Shown: positions 1-7,877 of the stretch, in pieces
Layout of the letters: every line of letters starts with the position of its first letter
Numbering within the stretch: position 1 is the stretch's first letter
DNA from: Prochlorococcus sp. HOT208_60m_813B04
GTDB lineage: Bacteria; Cyanobacteriota; Cyanobacteriia; PCC-6307; Cyanobiaceae
Direction: 5' to 3'
DNA length: 64,000 nt
NCBI GenBank assembly: GCA_002025975.1
Contig: MWOU01000109.1
Location: 22,313-86,312 of the forward strand
Program-made: the position numbers and the translations under genes
Notes under the pieces: model-generated
Databases searched by the model: none
The model's input: the letters and a program-made list of their open reading frames with translations, nothing else
Told to the model about the DNA's origin: nothing

Positions 1-605
1 CAAAAAATAGTTTCTAAATCTAAATGATTGGTTGGTTCATCTAATAACAGTAAATCAGGTTTTTGTAAAATTATTTTTCCAAGTGCAACTTTCATCTGCC
101 AACCGCCTGAGAAATTGCCAACTAATTTATCAGCATCTTCTATAGAAAAGCCTAATTTTGGTAATATTTTTTCTACATCAGATTGCATTTTATAACCACC
201 TAAAGCTTCAAATTTAGCTTGATATTTTGCGAGTTGATTTACAAATATTTCAAGTTCATCAGAATTTTTTTTAATATCCAACGATTTCATTTTATTCTCA
301 ATTTCTAAAAGTTTAATGGCAACAATTTGTATATCTTTAAAAGAACTTTCTAATTCCTCTCTCACTGAAAAATTCAAATTACAATCAAACTCTTGCTTTA
401 AATGGGCAATTTTAGGATTTCCCTCTTTGATAATTGTTCCACTTGTTTGCTCTTCCTCTCCAATTAAAATCTTAAATTGGGTTGATTTACCTGCACCATT
501 AGAACCGACTAAGCCAACTTTTTCTCCTTTTTTAATCTCCCAACTAATATTTTTTAAAACAACATCTGTAGAATAAATTTTGCTTACACCTTCAAATCTA
601 ATCAC
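1..605 (-). CDS. ABC-F family ATP-binding protein (partial, N-terminal part)
   Basis: Only the first ~201 residues are inside the window; the gene runs off the left edge. Translated from a GTG at 605 it shows a full first nucleotide-binding domain: Walker A G-S-N-G-A-G-K-S-T at residues 34-42, ABC signature F-S-G-G-W at 165-169 and Walker B ending L-D-E-P-T-N-H-L-D at about 188-196. The E-P-T-N-H-L-D form and the lack of any membrane segment are typical of the soluble ABC-F family (Uup, EttA/YheS), many of which act on ribosomes; a transport role is unlikely. The second ATPase domain should lie outside the window. It is divergent from the small gene at 678. Which ABC-F subfamily it belongs to cannot be decided from this half. 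Confidence 0.85.
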   Translation of the reverse strand, partial: MIRFEGVSKIYSTDVVLKNISWEIKKGEKVGLVGSNGAGKSTQFKILIGEEEQTSGTIIKEGNPKIAHLKQEFDCNLNFSVREELESSFKDIQIVAIKLLEIENKMKSLDIKKNSDELEIFVNQLAKYQAKFEALGGYKMQSDVEKILPKLGFSIEDADKLVGNFSGGWQMKVALGKIILQKPDLLLLDEPTNHLDLETIF

Positions 606-677
606 TGTTTTAAAAATAGAATTTACAAAATCTGTGGCTTATTTACTAAAAAATATTTTGTGGAATAAGATTAAATC

Positions 678-854
678 ATGAAAAGAATAGAACAAATTGT
701 AGTGATTTTTATAGCTGCAGCTCTTGCAATTCCAAGTTATTGGTTTTTTTGGACTTTGGCTGGTGGAGGTGGCTACAACAAAAGAATAAAGCCTATTTCT
801 AATCCAAATAATAATTATTCGAAACCTTATCCTAAAGACCTCCTCGAGCCTTGA
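678..854 (+). CDS. Small single-span membrane protein, unknown function
   Basis: A 58-residue ORF from an ATG. It starts M-K-R-I-E and has one hydrophobic helix (about residues 7-28, ending P-S-Y-W-F-F-W), a G-G-G-G turn, then a polar Asn/Pro/Tyr/Lys-rich tail. It is divergent from the ABC-F gene. Its last 23 bases overlap the 3' end of the convergent gene at 832-1062. Size and composition are like the many short membrane proteins of Prochlorococcus. I do not recognise a family. Conservation of the ORF in related strains would be the main support. Confidence 0.5.
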   Translation: MKRIEQIVVIFIAAALAIPSYWFFWTLAGGGGYNKRIKPISNPNNNYSKPYPKDLLEP

Positions 855-1062
855 TTAACCACATTTTAGTTGCCTCATCATCAATAGTACTTAAATATTT
901 AATAACCTCTTCTTTAGTCACAGAAATATTTAACTCGTTGCCAATATCGCATATTTTATCTAAAGCTTTTTTGGGATTAGTTAAGGCTGTCATAAACAGA
1001 CTTTGTTTCTTTTTGGAGTCGTTGGCTATTAACTTATAGAGCTTTTCAGCATTACTGGACAT
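832..1062 (-). CDS. Nif11-leader-like small protein
   Basis: A 76-residue protein with no membrane segment. The N-terminal part (A-E-K-L-Y-K-L-I-A-N-D followed by ...T-N-P-K-K-A-L-D-K-I...) has the spacing of Nif11 domains, where a short helix is followed by a D-P/N-P-x-x-A-L segment. The protein ends R-G-G-L, so a double glycine sits almost at the C-terminus, as at the leader end of Nif11-type RiPP precursors, but with only one residue after it. In Nif11-class precursors (prochlorosins, known from other Prochlorococcus and Synechococcus strains) a core peptide would follow. Here there is none, and no LanM or peptidase-transporter lies nearby. It may be a stand-alone Nif11-like protein. The family assignment is by eye and tentative. 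Confidence 0.6.
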   Translation of the reverse strand: MSSNAEKLYKLIANDSKKKQSLFMTALTNPKKALDKICDIGNELNISVTKEEVIKYLSTIDDEATKMWLIKARGGL

Positions 1063-1096
1063 GTTTTTAAAATCTACTTATTAATAGATTATTACT

Positions 1097-1435
1097 TCAA
1101 GCTACATTTTGTTCATTATATTTATTTTTAGATAAATCATTATCAACATCTTTTATCTCTTTTGCAGAGGCATCTGCCATACTTCTTGCGTCTAAACATA
1201 AAACTTTTCTTAGTTTGGCAAAGTTAGCTGCGTGAGATTTTCTACCATCTTTTTGAGCATAATACTCAGACTGCTGAAGAATATGATGAAGATGAGTTAA
1301 CAAATATGGACTAATTACTGCTGATACCAAAACGTCACTATTTTCATTATCGTGAGAATCAGAGTTGACTAATCTTTTTTTCGGTTTATCAATCATCGAC
1401 CTTTTTGGAGAATCAATTTTTCTTGAATTTTTCAT
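1097..1435 (-). CDS. Conserved-type hypothetical protein
   Basis: 112 residues from the ATG at 1435. A TTG five codons upstream is a weaker start because the ATG is followed by a normal basic N-terminus, M-K-N-S-R-K. The first ~35 residues are basic and polar and probably disordered. The middle (about 40-100) is helical, containing Y-L-L-T-H-L-H-H-I-L-Q-Q and a segment around K-L-R-K-V-L-C-L-D-A-R-S-M-A-D-A. No catalytic motif or membrane span is visible. It is divergent from the ribbon-helix-helix gene at 1553, and the 117-base gap between them holds an inverted repeat. I do not recognise the family. Confidence 0.65.
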   Translation of the reverse strand: MKNSRKIDSPKRSMIDKPKKRLVNSDSHDNENSDVLVSAVISPYLLTHLHHILQQSEYYAQKDGRKSHAANFAKLRKVLCLDARSMADASAKEIKDVDNDLSKNKYNEQNVA

Positions 1436-1485
1436 GGGACAATAAAACAATTAATTGATACGGACATAAATTTCCTTACTAATAA

Positions 1486-1522
1486 TATACACAAAGATAG
1501 TATCCTTGACTAACAGTGTATA
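1486..1522. promoter_or_regulatory. Possible operator: inverted repeat between divergent genes
   Basis: TATACAC at 1486-1492 and GTGTATA at 1516-1522 form a perfect 7-bp inverted repeat with a 23-base spacer. It lies in the shared upstream region of the gene at 1097 and the ribbon-helix-helix gene at 1553. Flanking bases extend the similarity (ACTAATA on the outer side of each arm). Ribbon-helix-helix regulators often bind such sites and control themselves. That role is inference only. Confidence 0.3.
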
Positions 1523-1552
1523 CTAATAAGTAACAGTTATCAACTTTGACTC

Positions 1553-1855
1553 ATGGCTACCCGCCAAAACTCAACTAATGGGAAGCCTAAATCCCCCAGA
1601 ATTCAAGTAGTTCTTCCAGAATTAATATGTGAGCAATTAAATATTTTGGCCGATAATGAATCTAGGACAGTAAGTAATATGGCAAAAGTGTTAATACAAG
1701 AGGGTATAAAAAAATATTTCGATAAACACAGTAAATCACCTGTTTCAGAAAATAATTTAAATACTGATAAATTTAGAGATGAACTTGAAAAACAAAGCGT
1801 CAGAAGATTAAAAAGGGCTCCTCAAAGGATTAGATACTATAAAAAGTCTGATTAA
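1553..1855 (+). CDS. Ribbon-helix-helix (CopG/MetJ-like) DNA-binding protein
   Basis: A 100-residue protein. Residues about 15-55 read as a ribbon-helix-helix fold: a basic strand (P-R-I-Q-V-V-L-P), helix one (E-L-I-C-E-Q-L-N-I-L-A), a short turn (N-E-S-R-T-V), and helix two (S-N-M-A-K-V-L-I-Q-E-G-I). The C-terminus is polar and ends very basic (R-R-L-K-R-A-P-Q-R-I-R-Y-Y-K-K). Such proteins usually act as dimeric repressors. It could regulate itself and the divergent gene, whose shared promoter region contains an inverted repeat. No toxin gene sits beside it, so an antitoxin role is not supported. The exact target is unknown. Confidence 0.75.
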   Translation: MATRQNSTNGKPKSPRIQVVLPELICEQLNILADNESRTVSNMAKVLIQEGIKKYFDKHSKSPVSENNLNTDKFRDELEKQSVRRLKRAPQRIRYYKKSD

Positions 1856-1861
1856 AAATAA

Positions 1862-2566
1862 TTAATTTTGAGGCAATTTCTGTAAATCTACAGTTTTACC
1901 CATGACTACCAAAATATTTCCTCTTTCCAAAATATATTTTGCTGGAGGATTAACTGTTAACTCTTCAGCAGGTCCTGCAGCAAGAACATTTACTAAATAA
2001 TTTTTCCTCAAATTTAAATCTCTTAAAGATCTGCCAATAAATTCCTCTGGAACAGTTATTTCATCTATACCAGTTTGATTATCTAGTTCCAATCTTTCGA
2101 TTAGGTTTGGTCTTACCAGTTCTAAACCTAATCTTTCTCCTTGCATCCTTGATGGGAAAACAACTTTATCTGCACCTACTCTTTTTAACATTTTTTCGTG
2201 CAAGTCACTGGTAGCTCTCGCTATTACTCTTTTCACTTTGCTACCTTCACTATCCTTAGCGATAAGTGTCGTAGTTATACTTGCTTCAATAGGTTCACTA
2301 ATACCCACTACAACAGTATTCATTTCAAGAATTCCCGATTCCTTCATAGACTCTTCATCAGTACAATCTACAACTCTCGCTTCTATCGAAGGTTCTAATT
2401 GCCTTAAATCATCAATAGCTTTTTCCGAATAATCTGCAGCCAAAACATCAGCACCATTACTAATAAGTTCTCTGCAAACTGCGGTTCCAAATCTTCCAAC
2501 GCCGACAACTGCAAAAGTGAGTGCTTCATTTTCCCTCTTTTGAGACCACTGCCACCAATCAGCCAT
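1862..2566 (-). CDS. ktrA: K+ uptake regulatory subunit, KtrA/TrkA type (RCK protein)
   Basis: 234 residues. A Rossmann RCK_N domain starts at about residue 17, with the nucleotide-binding motif G-V-G-R-F-G at 22-27 and an acidic residue at the end of strand two (A-A-D-Y-S). The RCK_C domain follows from about residue 150 (I-D-E-I-T-V-P-E-E-F-I-G-R-S-L). In this family a cytosolic ring of RCK subunits gates the KtrB or TrkH pore in response to ATP, NADH or c-di-AMP. The length is right for a single-RCK KtrA. The probable pore subunit lies directly upstream on the same strand (18-base gap), so the two are almost certainly co-transcribed. Confidence 0.9.
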   Translation of the reverse strand: MADWWQWSQKRENEALTFAVVGVGRFGTAVCRELISNGADVLAADYSEKAIDDLRQLEPSIEARVVDCTDEESMKESGILEMNTVVVGISEPIEASITTTLIAKDSEGSKVKRVIARATSDLHEKMLKRVGADKVVFPSRMQGERLGLELVRPNLIERLELDNQTGIDEITVPEEFIGRSLRDLNLRKNYLVNVLAAGPAEELTVNPPAKYILERGNILVVMGKTVDLQKLPQN

Positions 2567-2584
2567 AATAAAATTCAGTAAATT

Positions 2585-3988
2585 CTAAACATATAGATCA
2601 GCCCTAGGATAGCCAATTCTCTTTTGTCTATCTATTCTACTCTTATAAAGAGCCTGCCAAAGTGCACTTAAAAGCAAAAGGATCCCAAGTCTGCCCACAA
2701 ACATACCCACAATAAGAATAAATTGACCAAAATGATTTAATTTTGCGGTTAAACCAATATCAAAACCAACTGTTGCAAATGCAGATATGCAAGTGAACAG
2801 AATTTCTAGGAATGTGAATGATTCTTTTTTAACAAAAGTATTAGTTGTACTAAGCAACATTGCCATTAAAAGAACAAAAAGCAAAGATCCAACTGTGATT
2901 CCAACTGCCTTTAGAATAACTTTATCTGAAATTAATCTGTTGCTAATAATTACATCTTTCTGACCTCTTAAAATTGATCTAGTTGCAGCCATTAAAGCAA
3001 TAAATGTAGTTGTTTTTATGCCTCCACCAGTTCCTCCTGTACTTGCTCCAATAAACATAAGCGTCATTAATAATAAGAGGCCCGTATCTGAGATGGAATT
3101 CAAAGAAATCGGAAAATTTGTAAATCCTGCAGTTCTTGCACTAACTGTTTCGAAGATAGATGACATTAACCTTTCAAACAAATTTAAATCATTAAAAAAT
3201 TGACTATTTAATAATGATTCCGTGATAAAGAATCCTAATGATCCAAACAATATTAGAGACAAACTTGTCCTAATAACTAGTCTGGAATGAAGGCTTAATT
3301 TCTTATAAGAAAGATTTTTTTTATGACTCCAAATATCATCAATAACCCGCCAACCCAATCCACCCATAACAATGAGAAAAACAAAAACACTATTCACCAA
3401 ATAATTTGTTCTATAGTCTTGAAGACTATTTGACATCAACGAAAATCCTGCATTGTTATATGCAGAAATGCTGTGAAAAATCGAGGACCATAGTCTTTCC
3501 CAATTATTTTGAATGTCTACAAATCCAAAAGAATATAAGACAATTGCGCCCAAGGATATGATACTAATTGCAGTAATAGCAATGCTTTGAAAAGTTCGAC
3601 CAATTCCTCCAACTCCAAATTCATCTAAAGTCTTTCCTTTATCTAATCTAGTTCTTAGCTTTGTACCTTTGACAACAAACCCTTGTAAAAATGTAGTAAT
3701 AGCCATTAATCCTAGACCACCTGATAAAAGCATAAAAGACAAGAAAACTTGGCCAAAGAAATTTAAATCAACACCAATATCTATTATGGTTAACCCAGTC
3801 ACGGTTATAGCAGAAGTAGAAGTAAAAAATGCTTCCCACAAACCAACCTTTGAAGATGAACATAATGGAGAACTCAAAATTAAAGTTCCAAGGCAAATAA
3901 TAAACAAGCCAGTCACAATAGTAAATTGAGGTACGGATAACTTCTTGTAAGCATCTTTTAACTTATAAACCTTACTTGTGAGTTTCAC
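2585..3988 (-). CDS. ktrB: K+ uptake pore subunit, KtrB/TrkH type
   Basis: A 467-residue integral membrane protein. The four M1-P-M2 repeats of the superfamily of K+ transporters can be followed by their filter glycines: T-V-T-G-L near residue 65, N-N-A-G-F, T-A-G-F and T-V-G-F further on. These four pore loops form the selectivity filter of KtrB/TrkH. The protein would catalyse K+ uptake, often coupled to Na+ in cyanobacterial Ktr. It is followed by the RCK gene and preceded by a DASS-type permease with only 4 bases between, so the three genes look like one operon. A KtrE-type third subunit is not seen here. Confidence 0.92.
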   Translation of the reverse strand: MKLTSKVYKLKDAYKKLSVPQFTIVTGLFIICLGTLILSSPLCSSSKVGLWEAFFTSTSAITVTGLTIIDIGVDLNFFGQVFLSFMLLSGGLGLMAITTFLQGFVVKGTKLRTRLDKGKTLDEFGVGGIGRTFQSIAITAISIISLGAIVLYSFGFVDIQNNWERLWSSIFHSISAYNNAGFSLMSNSLQDYRTNYLVNSVFVFLIVMGGLGWRVIDDIWSHKKNLSYKKLSLHSRLVIRTSLSLILFGSLGFFITESLLNSQFFNDLNLFERLMSSIFETVSARTAGFTNFPISLNSISDTGLLLLMTLMFIGASTGGTGGGIKTTTFIALMAATRSILRGQKDVIISNRLISDKVILKAVGITVGSLLFVLLMAMLLSTTNTFVKKESFTFLEILFTCISAFATVGFDIGLTAKLNHFGQFILIVGMFVGRLGILLLLSALWQALYKSRIDRQKRIGYPRADLYV

Positions 3989-3992
3989 GATA

Positions 3993-5801
3993 TTACCCGT
4001 AATTTAAAATTATCAATGCTGGCACTGTAAATGACATTATAAGTGTTAATCCAGCTCCGTATTTTGCAATATCAAAAAATCTATATCTTCCAGGACCATA
4101 AACCATTAAATTTGTTTGATAACCCATTGGAGTCAAGAAAGATTGACTTGCACCGAATAAAACAAGCATTATTAAAGCGCTTGGTGAAATGCCTAAAACA
4201 TTTGAGAATTCAATAGCAACAGGCAAAATTAAAGCAACCGAAGCAGCATTACTTATAAATTGTGTAAGAATAACTGTCGATACAAAAATAACAACTAGTG
4301 CAAAATAAAGAGGCATTCCATTAAGAGCAAAGTTTAGGTTCACTGCAATTAAATCTGCTAATCCTGTTACTTGCATAGCTACACTAAAGCATGATAAAGA
4401 TCCCAATAATAAAATAACGTCTAACCTAATTGATTTTTGTATCTCTGCAGGTCTTAAACATCCACAAGCAACCATGGCAATTACTGCCAAAAGGACTGAA
4501 CCTACTAATGGAATATTAGAAACCGAAGGCAAAACCACCATTCCTATTGCAATTCCGATCGATATAGGTTTTTTTATCAAGAAAGGTAAATCATCTTCGA
4601 ATTGATCTAAAATAAGCAAATCATTACTAGCTTGCAAACCTCTTATTGAATCTAACGGTGCTTGTAATAATAAAACATCTCCAGCCCTTAAAACAGCTTG
4701 ACCTAATCTTTCCTGAACAGTTTGTTGACCTCTTCTTAGTGCCAAAACTGTTGCATTATGACGCTGCCTAAATCTTAATTCTCTCAAACTTGCACCAGCT
4801 AGAGTTGAGCCGGCTGGCAACAAGGCTTCAAAAGTCTTAGTACCTTCATCATCTGAGAAAACATTAGCTCCATCGAAAGATGTTTTATTTTCGCCCAACA
4901 GAATAGTATGTTCCTGCTGCAGCCTAAATAAGTCTGCCCTTGTGACTCGGATTATTAATCTATCATCGGGTTCAATCTTTCTATCAGCCAAAGGAGGAAG
5001 AATAACTTTTCCATTTCGTTGCAATTCCAGTACATCAACGTCAAATCGTCGTTGCAATCTACTATTTCTGACAGATTGTCCAACTAATTCTGAAGTAGAG
5101 GGAATAGTAACTTCAGTAAAATATATATTCATATCACCATTTTTAATAAATTCTTTATCTCTTCCTCTATCTGGCAAAAGCATATCAGAAACTAGAATCA
5201 TATAGATTGTACCTATAAGCCATACAGGAATTCCGATTGAAGTCAAACTAAATAATTCCAAAGCTCCATAACCTAATTGCTGACTAATATCACTTACAAG
5301 AAGATTTACTGAGCTACCTAATAATGTCAGAGTTCCACCTAATAAAGTTGCAAAAGAAAGAGGTAATAAAACTTTTGACGGTGATATATTTCTCCGCTCG
5401 CACCAACCTTCAATTAAGGGTAACAAAGATGCTACTACTGGAGTATTAGGTACAATCCCAGATATTGGAGCAATCAAAAAAGCTATTAAAGAAATTAATT
5501 TCCTTGGGGTTCTAATATTTTCAGAAGAAATCAATTCTCTTACTCTGTCTAAAGCACCACTTTTAAATAATGCAGAAGAAACTGCAAATAAACCCATAAG
5601 GGTAATTAAGGATGGGCTACCAAATCCAGCTAAAGCTTTTTCAGGTGAAAGAACCCCTGTGGCTATAAATATTCCAACACATAACAAACCAGTCAATTCT
5701 GGGGCAATAGTATTTTTAATAAACAAAATTATTGACATTATTAAAACAATTACCGTTACAAACGCATCAAAATTATTACTCACTACTGCAATTAAATTCA
5801 T
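3993..5801 (-). CDS. DASS/SLC13-type anion permease with two RCK_C (TrkA-C) domains
   Basis: A 602-residue membrane protein. Hydrophobic spans fill the first ~200 residues. A soluble insert at about 205-400 holds two RCK_C-like domains, the second with A-G-S-T-L-A-G-A-S-L-R-E-L-R-F-R. Further spans run to the C-terminus. This layout is that of cyanobacterial and algal sodium/sulfate symporter-like proteins (SLC13/DASS family with TrkA-C inserts). The substrate could be sulfate, a dicarboxylate or another anion. Sequence alone does not settle this. It is transcribed ahead of ktrB with a 4-base gap, so anion and K+ movement may be co-expressed. The stop of the upstream flavoprotein gene lies 49 bases away. 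Confidence 0.85.
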   Translation of the reverse strand: MNLIAVVSNNFDAFVTVIVLIMSIILFIKNTIAPELTGLLCVGIFIATGVLSPEKALAGFGSPSLITLMGLFAVSSALFKSGALDRVRELISSENIRTPRKLISLIAFLIAPISGIVPNTPVVASLLPLIEGWCERRNISPSKVLLPLSFATLLGGTLTLLGSSVNLLVSDISQQLGYGALELFSLTSIGIPVWLIGTIYMILVSDMLLPDRGRDKEFIKNGDMNIYFTEVTIPSTSELVGQSVRNSRLQRRFDVDVLELQRNGKVILPPLADRKIEPDDRLIIRVTRADLFRLQQEHTILLGENKTSFDGANVFSDDEGTKTFEALLPAGSTLAGASLRELRFRQRHNATVLALRRGQQTVQERLGQAVLRAGDVLLLQAPLDSIRGLQASNDLLILDQFEDDLPFLIKKPISIGIAIGMVVLPSVSNIPLVGSVLLAVIAMVACGCLRPAEIQKSIRLDVILLLGSLSCFSVAMQVTGLADLIAVNLNFALNGMPLYFALVVIFVSTVILTQFISNAASVALILPVAIEFSNVLGISPSALIMLVLFGASQSFLTPMGYQTNLMVYGPGRYRFFDIAKYGAGLTLIMSFTVPALIILNYG

Positions 5802-5850
5802 ACAAAACTTCTTTAACTCAATATACCCAAAAACAATATTTCAAAAAAGT

Positions 5851-7044
5851 TTAATTGGAATTATCTTTTTTAAGAAATTTTTTAAAAATAGATTTTTTTT
5901 GAAATATCCATGAAGATGCAGATTTTAAACTTTCAGTAATAACAGGCAACTTGGAAGCATATATGAGTCTTCTTGCCTCAAAAGCCAATTTCCCAGATAG
6001 TGTAACCCCAAGCCCAGAAATAGAAGCTTCGCCTATTCCTAAGCTAATCATTTCACCATTATCTTTAAATTCAAAGGGTAAAAGATCCTTTCCTTGAATT
6101 AAAAATTCTAAATTATTAGCCAGATGATTTCCTTCCTGCATAGCGACCTGAGCAGTTCTAGGTAAATCCTCCATTCCTTCTATAACTGAAATATCGCCAA
6201 TAGCAAAACAGTTTTTATGATTTTTTATCTGCAAATTATTATTAACTAAGATTCGTCCAAATTTTTTTGTTATTTCATCAGTTTGTAAGTATGACAAATT
6301 AGGTTTAACTCCTGCAGTCCAAATAACAATATCTTTATCGAAAGAAGTTATTCCAGCCTCACTAGAAATACTAATTTTAGTTTCTGAGACTTCTCTAACT
6401 GTTGAATTCAAAAGAACTTTGATTTTTCTTTTTTCTAATGCCTTCTCCGCTTGTTCTTTATTAAAAATTTTGTTTTTATTTAGGATTTCATTTGATTTTT
6501 CTATCAGATTTATTTCAAATGTGTCAGTGTATATATCTTTAATTTTGCATGCCAACTCAATACCAGAGGGACCGCCTCCAACTATGAATAACTTTTTATG
6601 GAACGACGTTTCTTGTGATTTATTTAAAAAAGAATTTAATTTACTTAGGTCGTGAAAATCATTAAAAAAATAACAATTTTCATCTACACCTTTTATTAAA
6701 AAATTATTTGGAATAGATCCGGTACATATAACCAGATATTGATAACTTAATTTCAAATCGTCACTAAATTCGAGAATATTTTCATTGAAAAAAATCTTAG
6801 TTAAACAATTTCTTAAAAAAGTTATACCCGCATCAGAAAAAATATTTGCAAATTTAGGAGTGGCTTCCCAACTTGTTATTTCTTTACTTAAAACTTCGTA
6901 CATTAAAGGTTTAAATATAAAGTTAGTTTCAGAATCAACCACAAGAATCGGTAAAGAAGGATTAAGATTCTTTAAATTCAAAGCAAATGTCATACCTGCA
7001 AAACCTGCTCCAACTATTACTATTGGTTTTTGTATTGATTTCAT
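5851..7044 (-). CDS. FAD-dependent NAD(P)H:quinone oxidoreductase, NDH-2-like
   Basis: 397 residues. The N-terminal FAD-binding motif G-A-G-F-A-G-M-T-F-A-L is at about 12-22. A second Rossmann motif for NAD(P)H, V-G-G-G-P-S-G-I-E-L-A, lies mid-protein. A third conserved stretch, A-I-G-D-I-S-V-I, contacts FAD. The order matches type II NADH dehydrogenases (Ndb), which pass electrons from NADH to plastoquinone without pumping protons, and related pyridine-nucleotide disulfide oxidoreductases. No redox-active C-x4-C pair is seen, which argues against a disulfide reductase. It is divergent from cysH with a 95-base shared upstream region. Confidence 0.82.
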   Translation of the reverse strand: MKSIQKPIVIVGAGFAGMTFALNLKNLNPSLPILVVDSETNFIFKPLMYEVLSKEITSWEATPKFANIFSDAGITFLRNCLTKIFFNENILEFSDDLKLSYQYLVICTGSIPNNFLIKGVDENCYFFNDFHDLSKLNSFLNKSQETSFHKKLFIVGGGPSGIELACKIKDIYTDTFEINLIEKSNEILNKNKIFNKEQAEKALEKRKIKVLLNSTVREVSETKISISSEAGITSFDKDIVIWTAGVKPNLSYLQTDEITKKFGRILVNNNLQIKNHKNCFAIGDISVIEGMEDLPRTAQVAMQEGNHLANNLEFLIQGKDLLPFEFKDNGEMISLGIGEASISGLGVTLSGKLAFEARRLIYASKLPVITESLKSASSWIFQKKSIFKKFLKKDNSN

Positions 7045-7139
7045 TAGAGAAATATTGTTATGCGTAAATGTATTATTAAACTATACGAATAATTTTTTAA
7101 TTGAGCGAAATAACATTAAACTCATAACCAAATTGAAGA

Positions 7140-7862
7140 ATGATTGAAAACATCCACAAAGATATTCAAACTACCTTGAGGAAATATAATCAAAAACTAA
7201 TAGATATGGAGCCTCAAGGAATGCTCACTTGGGGTTATGAAAAGTTTGATAATCAATTCGCGATTACAACAAGTTTTGGTATACAGTCATCAGTTATTTT
7301 AAATATGGTTAGTAAACTATGCCTACAAAAGAAAATCAAAATATTTTGGATAGATACAGGTTACCTACCTCCAGAAACATACCATTACGCTGAAAATCTT
7401 ATTGAAGATTTATCCTTAGAAGTAGAAGTTCTGCAAAGTGAATTATCTCCAGCAAGAATGGAGGCTAAATACGGAAAACTTTGGGAAACAAATAAAGAGA
7501 GTGATTTAGATAAGTATCATGAGTTAAGAAAGATAAAACCTTTAGAAAATGGTCTAAAAAAATATAATATTACTTGCTGGGCAAGCGGTGTTAGATCAAG
7601 TCAAACAAAAAATAGAAACAAAATGAAGTTACTAGAAGTAATTCGTCAAAGACTTTCTTTAAGACCTTTATTAAATTGGACAAATAAAGATATTTATTAT
7701 TATATGGAAGAAAATAATTTACCTGCCCATCCACTTTTTGTCAAAGGTTATTCTTCTGTAGGCGATTGGCATTCAAGCAGTCCCGATGGTATCGAAACAA
7801 AAGGCCGAGATACAAGATTTGGCGGGATTAAACAAGAATGTGGAATACACACTAATAATTAA
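7140..7862 (+). CDS. cysH: Phosphoadenosine phosphosulfate (PAPS) reductase
   Basis: 240 residues, typical length for CysH. The PP-loop-like N-terminal part is present (A-I-T-T-S-F-G-I-Q-S-S), as are the substrate-binding segment W-I-D-T-G-Y-L-P-P-E-T-Y, the R-S-S-Q-T arginine patch and the catalytic C-terminal motif E-C-G-I-H. The paired cysteines (C-C and C-x-x-C) that bind the 4Fe-4S cluster in APS reductases are missing, leaving only single cysteines at both places, so a thioredoxin-dependent PAPS reductase is the better call. It reduces PAPS to sulfite in assimilatory sulfate reduction. It is followed by coaX after 15 bases. Confidence 0.92.
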   Translation: MIENIHKDIQTTLRKYNQKLIDMEPQGMLTWGYEKFDNQFAITTSFGIQSSVILNMVSKLCLQKKIKIFWIDTGYLPPETYHYAENLIEDLSLEVEVLQSELSPARMEAKYGKLWETNKESDLDKYHELRKIKPLENGLKKYNITCWASGVRSSQTKNRNKMKLLEVIRQRLSLRPLLNWTNKDIYYYMEENNLPAHPLFVKGYSSVGDWHSSSPDGIETKGRDTRFGGIKQECGIHTNN

Positions 7863-7877
7863 ATTGATCATATAACA

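Noticed and set aside
6785..7147. A plus-strand frame of 120 codons opposite the NDH-2-like gene and running into cysH
   Set aside because: It is antisense to conserved FAD-binding sequence and overlaps the cysH start.
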